From Atkinsonella hypoxylon (Eukaryota > Ascomycota > Sordariomycetes > Hypocreales > Clavicipitaceae), in contig JFHB01000012.1 of assembly GCA_000729835.1 (NCBI GenBank), positions 265,710 to 329,709 of the forward strand: a DNA stretch of 64,000 bases, in the 5' to 3' direction. The translations under genes and the position numbers were made by a program. Shown here one piece after another: positions 1 through 11,494 of this stretch. The notes below the pieces were generated by a model. The model did no database searches. It had not been told where the DNA came from and saw only the letters and a program-made list of their open reading frames with translations. Each line of letters starts with the position of its first letter. The stretch's first letter is position 1.

Positions 1-375
1 CCGGTCATCGAAGACAGTCATCGAACACAACACCTTCCGAGCAACCTTGTCTTCGACTACTTGGGCAGAGCCCAGAGGTGCCGGGGATCAAAGACATGCA
101 TAAGTGTTCCCAGAGCCTTTTTCCAGTTTAAAAAGGCTCGTCGACAGCATGCACCTCTTCAAACTCGCGTCACGATGCTTCTTCTCTCGTCCCTCTTTAT
201 TCGTCGGCCAATGTGAGGTGCGAGTGCGAAGGTGAAGCCGAATGCAAACGCAAATGCTACGGCTGTAGACTGCGAGGGACAGCGAGGTATCACGCATCAC
301 ACTGCCAGTACGAGATAACGACAAAAGGCCCCAGGACGGAGGAGAGTTCTTTGATCCTTGTTCACTGCCGTTACC
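1..375. other. Upstream flank of first MFS gene, no gene seen
   Basis: This stretch lies before the first supported start codon. Only short, composition-driven open frames are present on either strand and none looks like a protein family. It probably holds the promoter and 5' leader of the transporter that starts at 376. No convincing TATA box or repeat was recognised. Confidence 0.5.
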
Positions 376-2717
376 ATGACAGCTTCAGGCAACGGCCATG
401 GCGCCACCTCTAGTACATCGCCATTGTCCATATCTGTTCCGCGACGCATGAGCGGTCATGGTCATGGCCATGGTTACGGCTACGATGACGAGCATGCTCC
501 TGACATTGACATGCTGTCTCGGTCAGTGCCAACCGCATGCCCTGTCTTAGAGCCGGAGCCAGCCAACCTGGTCATGCTATGGCCCGCCAAGTCGAATGCA
601 TCATCTGAAACTCGACATGGAGGCCAAGACAGTGCAGAGTCCATCACCACAACAATACGAGATGCCTCGGAGCGATCCCCTCTCCTCCAGCCAAGATGGC
701 TCACCTCGTCCTCTTCCCACCAACCTACCCGCCCTATCCTGGCCGATGACGAAGAACCTCCGCCCTTCCTAAACGGCACATCCCGAGCACGGTTCTGGTC
801 CGTCTTCTCGCAGATCCTCATGGTCCAGTTTATAAGCTGCTTCGACGGCACCATCATGGCGTCCTCCCACCCTGTCATTACTTCGTACTTTGGTGCCGCC
901 AATTCGGCTTCGTGGCTCTCTACCGTCTTCCTCCTGACTGCGACGGCTTTCCAGCCTCTGCTAGGCCGATTGTCTGATGCGCTGGGGCGAAAGTCCATGT
1001 TCCTGGGAGCCACCCTCGTCTTCACGCTGGCTACGTTGTGGTGCGCTCTTGCGAATAGCATCGAGGCCTTGATTGTGGCGAGGGCGTTTTGCGGACTCGG
1101 TGCTGGAGGAACAATGACGCTGGGCACCATTATCACTGGTGATTTAGTTCCCGTTGAGTAAGTTGCCCCGTTCTGTCTCTTGTACTTTTTCTTCTTGCTC
1201 TTCAGGACAAGGAAGGAGAAGCAAAAGTTGAAAAGAGAAAACGAAGCAGCATTGCTTACTTGGAGTGTTGACATTGTGCCACCTAGACGACGAGGATCAT
1301 ATCAAGCCTACCTCAATATGGTATACGGCGTTGGTTCAACGCTCGGTGCTGCTGTGGGAGGTGCCATGGCGGAAGCACTCGGGTGGCAATGGGAATTTGG
1401 AGTGCAGATACCCCCCTTGGTGATTTGTCTCTGTGTCGCGGCTGTGGCTATCCCTGATGATCTGGGCGTTCAGGGAGAGAGGAAGTCGGTGGTACAGGCT
1501 ATTAGGGAGCTAGACAGCAAAGGCTCTGCCTTGCTGACTGCCTCTGTCTCGTTTCTTATACTGGGACTGGTACGTCTCTGATTCTGTTCATTCTTGATTT
1601 AACCTTGTAAGGAATATGCTGACGATGTAGTAGAACCTGGGTGGCAATGTTCTGCCATGTAAGTTTGGAACAAGAATACCTGTGAAGAATATGCATACAT
1701 ATAGTATGAAAATCTGAGACACCAATGATATAAGATAGCTAATGCCTCCTCTTTCAGGGTCTCACCCACTGATTATAGCCTCCCTCGCCATCTTTGTCGT
1801 TTTCTTCCCCACGTTTGTATGGGTCGAAATGAGAGCCGACAAGCCCATTATGCCACTGCATCTCATTACTCATTCTCCCCGGTCCAATCTGATATTCTCC
1901 AATACTTTGGTTGCATTCATGTCCAACGCCATTTTCTTCAACATGTACGTTCTGAGAGTCGTTGACTCGACAAACAGCTCCATCGTCTTTACAGCCAAGT
2001 TCAAAGACACAATCCAGTCCTCGTCTGATCCTGACCTTTGCCAACTAACTCTTCAAACACAGCCCTCTCTACTTCCAAGCCGTCCTTCTCATGTCCGCCA
2101 CCGACTCAGGGCTCCGCCTCGTCATACCAACCCTCGTGTCCTCCATGGCCGGCACCCTTACCGGCTTCGCCATCACCTGGACATGCCGCCTCAAGTGGCC
2201 GCTTGTCACCGGCACAGTCTGCTACCTGGTCGGCACGATTTGTCTCGCCGCATTGCGAAGCTACCTCCCCGCCATAGCCTTCTTCCTCACTCTCCTCCCC
2301 TCCTCCATAGGCGGCGGCTTTCAGTTCCCAGGCACATTCCTGGCCATCCTGGCCTCGTCGTCTCAGTCCGAACAGGCCGTTGTGTCGAGCACGTACATGC
2401 TCTGGCGCAGCGTCGGTACCGTCCTCGGGGTGGCGGTCAGCAGCTTGGTCCTCCAAAACGCACTCGTCATTTACCTGGATGAGTTTGTGCAAGGAGACCT
2501 CAAGGACCTCGTTATCGCGAAAGCCAGGGCCTCTGTCGAAGCTGTGGCCAAGCTGGACAGCCCGTACCGCGAGCAGGTCATCAAGAGCTATGCTGCTGGT
2601 CTGCGGTTGGTGTTTGGGTGTTGCGCCGTCGTCGCTGTGGCCAATTTTCTCATTATTCTGCCGGTGAAACTTAATAGATTGCCATCTAGGAAGGGCAAAG
2701 CGAAGTCAGGACTGTAA
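376..2717 (+). CDS. MFS transporter, Fnx1/Vba-like (14-TM drug/amino acid type)
   Basis: Predicted membrane transporter of the major facilitator superfamily, closest in character to the fungal Fnx1/Vba vacuolar basic-amino-acid and multidrug group. Proposed exons are 376-1157, 1287-1569, 1634-1658, 1758-1944 and 2063-2717, giving 643 residues in one frame. The 25-nt third exon is needed to keep the frame. About 140 hydrophilic residues (a Gly-His repeat near residue 30, then Ser/Pro-rich) precede the first membrane span. Motif A (GRLSDALGRKSM) is near residue 197, followed by an AxxGLGAGGTMTLG helix and a motif-C-like GVGSTLGAAVGG segment after the first splice. Many hydrophobic helices follow, and the tail is short and basic. 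The ATG at 376 was chosen over a TTG at 358; ATG 448 is a possible shorter start. Substrate and membrane are inferred from family resemblance only. Confidence 0.85.
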
Positions 2718-2956
2718 ATAATTAAGAAGCTAATACTCGACCTAGTTTTTTAGCCGAGGATATATTAAATCTGTAGATGTTTGGCTGGGGAATCCATCAA
2801 CGTTGTTCTTTCAAGCGTGCTAGAGGACCGCAATGCATACTATAATTATATCCCAACGTGTTCATTCTTGTCGGCGCCAAGCTAAGAAGTGTATAATACA
2901 AGATAGTCAACCTGGAGCTCACCATGCCGGGGATGACCCGAGACATCATCCAACGC

Positions 2957-5341
2957 CTATTTCAAATGAAATCCATTTGTCCCGCCCCTCAACGCATCCA
3001 ATTCATCCCTCGCCCGCCTATACTCCTCCTGCGCCTCCCTCTCCCGCCTAGTAACAAACATGACCTCCTCTCGAAGCGAGCCCAGCCGCCTCTCGATAGC
3101 GACGTCTTCCGACACGGCAAGCGTCTTGAAACCAGCCAGTGCGTTCCTAGCCTTTTCCAGCGCATCCGCAGCACTTCCCATTTTCTCCCTGAGCATCTTC
3201 TGGCGTTTCTGGTATCCGCCGAGGTGGAGCGCGAGTTTCCGTTCGAGCTTGGCGCCCTGCTCTGCTGAGGCCATGATGGCATCTTGGACGGCCTATGTAC
3301 GTTAGCGGTTGCCTTTGGGAACGGAGGAATCACGTACGTTGAATGCGGTCCGCATGGCGATTTGCTGCGCTTGCTCGTCATCCGTGTAGCATCCTAGTCC
3401 TAGGAAGAGCGAGTCCTTGGCGCGGGTGTCGAAGAAGGTCTGGATCTCGTGGGGCGGGGGCCGGGGCTTGGTTTCCGAGAGGATCAGGAGGCGCGCGTCT
3501 GCGAGGGCGGCATCGGGGAAGGCTTCGATGGGCTCGCATGTGCCGTGGACGCGCGTGCCCGGAGCGGGGAACTTGGTTGCGTCGTGGGCCATGAGCAGGG
3601 CTGCTTCTCTGGCGATCATGGCCTCGGCGGCGCTCTGGAGGCTCTCGGCTTTCTTGAGGAGCGCTGCTACATCGATGAGCGGCGGCCTAGGCAGCTCTCT
3701 CTGCATGACTTGTGTTCTCCGTCGTCGGTCAAGCTCTTCCTCGGCCGCGCGTCGTTCCGCTTCTCTTCGGTCCCGCTCTGCTGCATCTTCCTCACTCAGG
3801 GCGCCTCCCCCGTGCGCTCCCTCTTGTTGCTCATCGGGAATTTCAAACTCCCACTCGGTATCTTTGGGCTTGGGCAGCGAGGCGAGACCGGAGCGCAGCT
3901 GATTCCGCATGGCGACTTCATGCATTCTCATGTCGCGTGGCGTAGCTCCCACCAGTGTTCCATCTTCTCGGTTTAGGGCGAATGTGTCGCGAGGTGTCCG
4001 CATGGGCGTCTGGCCAGGGCGTCCAGGCGTGGCTGCCACGGTATTTGCGCGCAGAGGAGTTGCCAGTGGATTAGGCGTTGCCATGACATGTTTTCGAGGG
4101 GCTATGCCTTCGAAGCCTGTTGATCCCGAACCCTCGTGAAGGGGCATATTCTCGCCTCCAAGGAGTGCCGACTTGGTTTCGTTCAATGCCCGAATGTTGC
4201 GGATCTCATTGGCGATGTGATCCTCTTGTTCGGGAGCCTTGGGTGTCCGGATCGGTGCGTTCGTGTTCAGTGTCGAGTACGAGTTGACAAATCCCCTGGT
4301 GGCATCGTTGTCGCCTTCTCGTGCCACAGCATTCGCTGCCTCTCCCATTTTGCCCATCTTGATAATCTCCTCCAGCTCGCCCTCGCTGACCTGGGGAGCA
4401 GGCAAATTCAGAGCACGGCGTTTGCTGCTCTGTTCAGCTTCCCGGATCTTTTGCATCTGACCGGCCCTGATGGCTGCTTTTTGCGATTCCGAGAGTTCAT
4501 CCTTTCCATTCTTCCTTCTCTTGCGGTCGCTCTCCTCCTCCTCATCGCCTTTCCGCTTCGTATGTAGATTCCGCTTCTGTGGATCAAACGCCTTGCGCTG
4601 CAACTCGTTCCTGTTGAGCTCCTCCGAGGTGTCGTAGAAACCAGGGGCTGCCTTCTTCTCAAAGGGGATATCGGCATTATAGTCCATTTCCCCCTTCTTC
4701 CGCGTTGTAATCTTTATGTTGATACCAGCAGTCTTGAGTTCTCGCCGCTTCTGCAGAGTTGCAATACGGCGAGACTCTTCTTGCTGGCGCTCTCTGGCTT
4801 TTCGTTTGGCCTTTTTACCTTGGGTATTGGCTAGACGAGCACGAGCTTCGCTCAACATTTCCTTCTCGTCCTCGTCGAGATCAATAGTATCGGGTCGGGC
4901 AGGCTTCGTCTCGGGATCAGGATCAAGCTCGCCTGGACGTAACCGTCGAACGTCATTGGCACTTGGTGCTTGTGTCTCGCCGCCATCTGGGCCCGTCAGT
5001 CCCAAGCTGGAAGACTCGCGTGCCTCAGCCTCGTCCAGCAGTTTTTGGTATCGCTCGAGACACTGATTCGCAGTGCGACCGACAATAGGAGCAATGGTCC
5101 GCCATTGCGTGGGAATTATCTTGGCCAGATGCAATAGCTTCTCATCTTCATCCTTGCTCCATTCGATCTTCTTGATACTGGGATCCAGCCACTCGTTCCA
5201 TCGGGCTTTGCACTGCTTAGGCGTCTTGCGCGCCAGCAGAGACGATACTCGTGCCCATTGGTTCAGCCCATATTTCGAGACGGAGGCTTTGAGGATTTCA
5301 TCCTCAATATTGGTCCAGACGCCTCCCTTTACGACCGGCAT
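2957..5341 (-). CDS. CEF1: Pre-mRNA splicing factor Cef1/Cdc5 (Myb-like)
   Basis: Core component of the Prp19-associated (NineTeen) complex that activates the spliceosome in the nucleus. Two exons on the minus strand, 5341-3338 and 3292-2957, joined by a 45-bp intron (GTACGT donor, CATAG acceptor), encode 779 residues, the usual Cdc5 length. The N-terminus carries two tandem Myb/SANT repeats (about residues 5-105) with the spaced tryptophans and the family signature [17 protein letters not shown] long charged, Lys/Arg/Glu-rich region follows, with a [16 protein letters not shown] threonine-proline segment resembling the phosphorylated Cdc5 linker. The C-terminus is predicted coiled coil, where Prp19-complex partners bind in homologues. 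The start is the methionine of MPVVKGGVW, matching the conserved N-terminus. The gene converges with the upstream MFS gene, with 239 bp between stops. Large antisense open frames inside it are codon-bias shadows. Confidence 0.96.
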
Positions 5342-7060
5342 GGTGACGACGGCTTGGTAGTGTGCAAAGGGAGAGTCGCAGACGGCTGCTGCTAAATTCT
5401 GTAATCCGAGGTTCTGGAAAATGCTGTATGTTGGATGGCCCTGCCCTGGCTTTGTTCAGTCGTGCAAATGCGGGCTGAGTCAGCAACTTCGAAGTGTGTG
5501 GCTGGAGCCCAGCCCAAGGGAGCAAGGTACTGACAGATTATCTTGGCCACTCATACTGCCATCAACAGCAGCGTGATGTCTCTGTTGATTTGTCGGCCAT
5601 GTTGCAAGCTTGAAGCAGGGAGTGCTGACAGAGCGTATCTGGGTTACTCGGTAACTAACTCACCTCACAGTTTTGACCGTGATCAATGATTTGGAAGTAC
5701 GGATGAAGAGCCTCTTTTTGGCATAGCTCATCTACATGCTTAGTACTTCGTCCTTCTCCTTAGATACCTACTTAGTAGGTACCCAGCCGAGTATCAGCCT
5801 CGACCATCCAGCCAATAATGTGGTGAGGTATGATATTAGTAATATTAGTACACGGCGGAGTTTGAACGCCGCATGTCCGGAAAGTCATGACCTCACCATT
5901 AGTTAATAATGTTCGGCAAAAGAGTGTGGCCCCACGAGACAATTTTGTGCTGATGATTAATTGGCCGCTGCCTTGCCTTGGATGATTTTGACTTGCTTCT
6001 CCAACTATTAATGCAGTTCAGGACTACGGAGTAGGAGCTGAGCAATCGAGCACCTGCCGGTACTCAGGGATGTCGTAATTGACTCGTGCCCCAGTTGTGC
6101 TTTGACATGCCATATCGACACGCCTTCCCTACCCATGCGGTGGACAGAGTTCATGACAGGTCCTGCAACCCACATTCAGCCTCTCAGCCAAGCTACGGAG
6201 TTCGGTCCCACCTATTGCGACCCGTACCACCCGTACCATCCAGTCGGCGCACGCTCCCTGCTGCCTAGCTGGATGTCGCTAGAGCCGTTGCCCTCAAGTA
6301 TGAGTGCGTAAACACGCAGCAGCGGATTTTTATGCAGCAACTAAACCCAAAGTGGAAGAGAAGTGGCACCCGTCCTCAGCCGTTCTGATCAAGGTTGCCC
6401 TTGTTAGAAGCCTAGGTTGATAACGACCTTGAGATTAAGGTTACATAATGGAGAGTTTTAGTAATCCTTAAGTAGAGTGACTATAAAGGTGCTGGTTATT
6501 AGGCAAACGTATTTATGTCGGTCCAAGTCAATAAGAGGTACTGTAAGAAGGGCTTTACTGGTAAGAAGTCGTAACATCTAGTACACGAGACTACTAGGTC
6601 CCTTTGCTGGGTAAAAATGCTTGCAAAAATACTTGCAAAAATACTTGCTGCTGTATAATCCAACATTCGCTCCTGCACGTTTCGGTATTTCCGGTGGAGA
6701 GTCTAGTCGTTACCGTCATCCCCCCTTGACGCTTTCCCAGTATTCAGATGCGCCACCTGTTCGCTTATCAATTCAAGCTGCTCCCGCTCCCCGAGCCTGT
6801 CCACAGATCAAACTTGTCCGGCTTTGCTGTTCTTTTTCTCCTCGGACGATAGAGTGCCTGTTCAATAGAGCATCTGGCGTCGCCATCCTGCGAAATGCTG
6901 CAGTCGCCCCAGACTTGCAATAACATCTACCAGTGAGTCGAATGAGACGGAGTTTCCGTTGGTTCTGATCATTCGTTGAGCTGTCGCTCCCATCTCGCCT
7001 CAATTCGATTCTATTAGCGAATATGATAGCAAAGTTGTCAAGTCAAATCTTTTCTACAAT
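5342..7060. other. Divergent intergenic region, AT-richer, no gene
   Basis: This 1.7 kb gap separates the divergent Cef1 and second MFS genes. It contains an imperfect inverted repeat, ACCTACTTAGTAGGT, at 5766-5780, a TACGGAGTA motif near 6025, and AT-richer stretches at 5800-6000 and 6400-6660 with dense stops. The part at 6410-6660 could be an old mobile-element relic, but no terminal repeats or coding motifs are recognisable. The promoters of both genes must lie here. Confidence 0.5.
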
Positions 7061-9053
7061 ATGGTCGCCCAACATTTCGGCCCAACGGCCCAGGACGAGC
7101 CCAGGGCAGACTCAGACCTGTTCGCGGCAGAGGGTGCAGAAACCCGTCGTCTTCTTGCGCCCAGACCTGGAGAAACTGCGAATGGAGCCGAAATAGATGG
7201 TGCCAGCAGTGGCTGGGATGGTCTGGCCGATTTCAGAGCGTTGCCCCGGTGGCGCCAACCGTCCGTATGTCTTATGCTGTCCTCGTCGCCATAATTTCCT
7301 CTAACAACTGGACCCAGGTACACTGGCTGTTAGTCCCGTACTCACTGTTTACGCTGGCGTTTGGAAGTGTCATCGTCCCAAAGCTGAATCTGTGAGCATA
7401 AACCCTTCCTATACATGCTTATCCTCATGCTTATCCTCTTCTCGACTGTGACTGTACCATGGCTGACAAAACGTCTTGCTTGACGTGATGCAGTATACTT
7501 CATTTGGTTTGTCAGCGATACTTTGCCAACCAGCAGATCCTCCATCCCGATCAAACCTTTAGCCCAATCCTTCTCGGAACCGATAACCCACAATGCAGAA
7601 ATCCAGAAGTTCAAAAACACGTTGCGACCTTCATGCTAGTTATGAATCTGTGCACTGGCCTACTCAGTGCTTTCGCCGCCCCGAGGATGGGTCACTTATC
7701 GGATCGATACGGTCGGCGGCGAATGCTTGCTCTTGCTTCGTGTGGTGGTTTGCTTGGCGAGTTGATCACGATCTTAGCGGCGAAATTCCCCCACACTGTA
7801 GACTATCGCTGGCTGATCCTCGGAGCGGTATTTGACGGAATCACTGGTTCCTTCACGGCGGCCGGCATTCTCACTCAATCCTACACCAGTGACTGCACAC
7901 CACCATCAAAACGTGCTGTGGCTATAGGATACATCCACGCTTGCCTCTTCATTGGCATTGCTCTGGGTCAATTCCTTGGCGGAGAGATTGTGAAACTGAC
8001 AGGAAGTTTGATATCCATCTTCTACATCTGCTTGGGAGTTCATCTCATCTTCATCATCATTGTGAGGTTCATCATTCCTGAATCTTTATCCGAGAAGAAG
8101 CAGCTTGCTGCTCAAGAGAAACATCGCAAAGACAGGCAGGAGCAAAAGGAACGAGCGATGTCCTGGATCGCTTCAGCTAGGAAGAATAATCCATTTGCAG
8201 CCCTTTCTGTGCTCTGGCCTCAAGGACGCGGTACCTCAACAAGATTGCGCATCAATTTGGTTGTTTTCGCAGCAACTGATATGATCATCATGGGGATGGC
8301 TATGGCGGTGGGCCCAGTCGTCATCTTGTATGCGCAGTACACCTTCGATTGGCAGACTCCAGATTCATCCCGCTTTATTGCCGGCATTTCCCTGGCTCGC
8401 GTCTTTGTCCTAATGGGCGTGCTTACCGTCCTCGACTACATTTGTCGAACTCGTCCGGCCGCCAAGCTAAGACGAGAGTCGGGCGTCATTCCGTTGGACA
8501 AAATTGGCGGGGCAGATCGTGTCGATACATGGATTCTCCGCTTCGCCCTTCTTGCGGATGTCTTGGGCCATGTTGGATTTATATTCGCGAAGACACCTGA
8601 ACTTTTCGTTGGCAGCGCCATAGTCACTTCATTTAGTAGTTTGGGCAGTGCAACTAGTCAATCGATGGTGACCAAGCACGTGCCTCAACACATCGTTAGC
8701 AGAGTTCTTGGAGCAATCGGAATGCTGCAAGCTCTGGTCAGAGTCATTGGCCCGGTTGTGTTCAACGGCCTCTATGCAGCAACCGTTGCGAATTATCCGC
8801 AAGCAATATTTGTCGTCCTCGCCGGTCTATCTGGTTTCGCTTTGTTTGGCGCATTCCTCATCACACCTTACGGTTAGTTTGGGGAATTCGTTCCCAGAAT
8901 ACACAAATCCGGTGTGCTGACTTGTTATTTAATATAGTCCATTGGGAAGAGCACTTGGGAGAAGAAGAGGAACCTTGGAACGGGCATGTGCCTGATCCAT
9001 TTGGCACTAATGCCGTCAATCTCCCGCTGAACGAGGATGAGATGCGGTATTAG
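7061..9053 (+). CDS. MFS transporter, DHA1/TetA-like
   Basis: Predicted 12-span major facilitator. Exons 7061-7264, 7318-7391, 7494-8872 and 8938-9053 join in one frame to give 590 residues. About 68 soluble residues precede the first helix (HWLLVPYSLFTLAFGSVIVP, residues about 70-90). A long first extracytosolic loop is followed by motif A, GHLSDRYGRRRM, near residue 159, as in TetA-like and proton-coupled folate transporter-like members. A Lys/Glu/Gln-rich central loop (about residues 290-330) separates the two six-helix halves. The C-terminal tail is acidic (HLGEEEEPW). The last intron (8873-8937) is required, because the frame otherwise ends just after the final helix. The transported compound cannot be inferred. 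The 53-bp intron 1 and 102-bp intron 2 fall just before and inside the first extracytosolic loop. Confidence 0.87.
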
Positions 9054-9672
9054 CCTTGTTCCGAGTACATCAAGGCCCCGTTGATGTCGGAGCTGTACTT
9101 TCTATTCTGTCCTCTCGTTAATTATCAGTTTACACGGAGTTTAGGGGTTTGTGGCACAAACCATTGCTGGTTCATGGAACGAAGAGCAATCTTGTAGGAA
9201 ATTTTGTATACCCATGGCCGCTTTAATAGAAATTTGTTTTTATGGGATGGGATAGTTTTTTTTTTTTTTTTCTTCCCTGTCGTAAAGTGAGGCAACATAC
9301 GTTCTCATCGTGGCTGTCCCAGGACTTCTTGTTATGGTCTAGTAGAGTGTCTAAAGGTTCTACTAAACAAAATTCCTTTTCTGATTAAATATTATAGGGT
9401 GCCAGTTGTCACCGAGCTAAATAAGATTCGGGGTGGCGCGCGAAGGCACATCATGCAAGGTACGAAGTGCGGAGTAGACGATTCTTGATTGGTCAGTGGG
9501 AGTGACATCCAGTAGCCATGCAGCTCTTGTCTTAAACCGACCACTTTTCCTCACACCAGAAAATTCAACACAAAACATCAACCTCGCGTCATCTGTGCTG
9601 TCCTGCACGGCATACGTGCACCCGCGATTTGGTGCCAAGACAAATATTCCCTACCTTGTATGCGACCGTAGC
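9054..9672. other. Intergenic region with poly-T tract
   Basis: This is the 3' flank of the second MFS gene and the promoter of the HIT-hydrolase gene. It contains a run of 16 T at 9256-9271. A CGGAGTA motif lies near 9470. The frame of the downstream gene is open back to about 9496, but the two ATGs at 9673 and 9733 better explain its N-terminus. Confidence 0.5.
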
Positions 9673-10352
9673 ATGTTGCGGTCTGTCATCGGCGCCACTC
9701 GAAGCTTCTCATCCGTACCGTTCCTCAGGGCCATGGCGTCTTCCACTCCGGTAGAAGGCCCAATCATCAAGTTTGGGCCCTTTGAAGTCACGAAGCAGGT
9801 AAATCACTCGCCCACAACCTGCGTACATTGTGTTGATGAAAGTCCAAGGTATTTCTGACAACGACACACTCCTTCGCAACAGTCAACCTCAAGCCCCTCG
9901 TCCCAGGCCACATCCTAGTGTGCCCCCTCCAGCAGCACCGCCGGCTCACCGACCTGTCCCCCGCCGAGACGGCAGATCTGTTCGGAGCGGTGCAGCGCAC
10001 GCAGAGAATGCTGGCCAAGACGTACTTTCCTGACCCGGAGGACATACTCTCCGGCAGCTTCACCGTCGCCGTGCAGGATGGCCCGGCATCAGGGCAGACG
10101 GTTCCGCATGTGCATGTGCATGTGATTCCGCGGCAGGCAAAGGACGTGGGGGACAATCCGGATGCGATATACACCAGGTTGGCGAGCGAAGAGGGGAATG
10201 TGGGCGGTGCGTTGTGGGATCGAGAGCGACGTCCTGCGCCTAGGGGTGCAATGCCGCCTGTTGAGGATGCCAATCGGGTGGCTAGGAGCAGCGACGATAT
10301 GGAGGCGGAGGCGGCGCTTTACCGGGAGGCTTTGAGGGATATTTCATCGTGA
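9673..10352 (+). CDS. FHIT/Hnt2-type diadenosine polyphosphate hydrolase
   Basis: HIT-superfamily enzyme predicted to cleave Ap3A/Ap4A-type dinucleotides to AMP plus ADP or ATP. Exons 9673-9798 and 9849-10352 (50-bp intron) encode 209 residues. The HIT motif PHVHVHV gives histidines near residues 129, 131 and 133; by comparison with human FHIT the middle one is the nucleophile. Conserved flanking blocks are SFATVNLKPLVPGH, LVCPL and the substrate-site QDGPASGQTV, all diagnostic of the FHIT branch rather than HINT. Residues 1-20 from the first ATG are Arg/Ser-rich without acidic residues, resembling a mitochondrial presequence. A second in-frame ATG at 9733, in the strong context GCCATGGCG, would give a 189-residue cytosolic form. 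The tail after residue 145 is longer than in animal FHIT and acidic. Confidence 0.92.
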
Positions 10353-11494
10353 AGAGTGGCGGTGTCGGATGGGGATCGCGAGCCACATTTGTTGGTGCTT
10401 GAGTCCTTGAGGGTTGGGGTATGAGCTGGTAGTTTGGTAGGAGAGGTTTGTGCAGGTGATTCTTGAACCCTGCCGAGTTCCCATGGTTTTGATATTAGCC
10501 TCCTTGATAGACAAGTACCTATTGTGCTACTTTGGTATGGCCAAAACGTCTGCAGGACTATCTGCAGATGCAAGACAATGTATTGCCTCACCGCGACAAA
10601 GGAACGGAAATGAGGAATAATAGGGGGCTAGAAAGGGATCGCTGTATTCACTGCCGACTTCTTTAGACTCCATTCAATAAGGTGAACAACGACCTACATT
10701 GCTAATGATGCTGCTAGGAGCAACTCTGTCTAGCGCCACCGGGGCCCCTTCTTATATCAGAGAAAGAAGGTTAAATCGTCCCACTGAGGACCTAACCGGA
10801 TCCCTCACTAGGGCCTTATGCCGATATCCAATGTTCTTGCAAGCTACCCTTTCAATAAGCTGCACTAGACCACAAGCCTCCCGGGTGAGACCCTTGACCC
10901 GTAGTATTCACCTAACGTACTTGTTCTACGAGGCCTACTTTATATAGGTTATATAGAACACTATTGCCCAGGTGCAAGTATCTCTAAAGGGAGGGCCAAA
11001 TGTCTTGTAAAAACAATGCATGAGAAAGCAGCTAGCCTGTCTCTACCATGTCCTGAAGTATCAAGGCTACACCCCGTGCTTAACCCAAGGTTCAGAGAAA
11101 CGCCTAAATGCACGTACTTGGGCGGTAGATTGAAACTGTCGCACATGAGCTTTGCTGTTTTATTCATCAGCCACTCACTGGACATTCTCAGCTTTGGCAA
11201 CTTGTTAAAGAGCGTTCGCCACCAGAGCAGAGAAAGTTTTCAGCTTCAAGTCATTTGCCGGAAATTTCCGCCCTCGGTTCGTCGACGATACTTCAAGTGG
11301 CGGTAATGGAGCTTGCAGCAAATGAGCTTCCACCGCCGTCGGCATCGTCCTTTGGGATAACCTCTTTACCACACTGCGACAGATGCTCCCGTCTAGAAAT
11401 ATCCCAATTCCCATAGAGCCACGCTGGGCACTTTTGCAGCTCGGAATAATTCGAAAATAATATGTAATATGGTCGGGTTATATACGCTTTCCCT
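10353..11494. other. Convergent intergenic region, possible repeat relic
   Basis: This gap of about 1.1 kb lies between the stop codons of the HIT hydrolase and NPT1 genes. The segment 10700-10990 differs in texture from its surroundings: CTAG/TATATAG-rich, with many stops in every frame, like a mutated mobile-element remnant. No terminal repeat, target-site duplication or coding motif could be identified. The rest is ordinary 3' flanking sequence. Confidence 0.4.

Noticed and set aside
480..1274. 264-codon minus-strand frame over the first MFS gene
   Set aside because: The plus-strand gene has transporter motifs and consistent splices; the antisense frame has none.
3449..3976. Long plus-strand open frame opposite Cef1
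   Set aside because: It lies fully antisense to a well-supported gene, lacks family features and mirrors its codon bias.
5855..5880. CGGCG...CGCCG hairpin resembling a tRNA T-arm
   Set aside because: The loop is 9 nt and no other tRNA arms or boxes are present.
6510..6575. Possible ribosomal protein eL42/L44 pseudogene fragment (pattern VNKRYCKKG)
   Set aside because: The similarity is limited to a few residues and is not sustained on either side.
6560..6578. Short match to the 18S rRNA 3' end word AAGTCGTAAC
   Set aside because: Only ten bases match and the flanks do not resemble rDNA.
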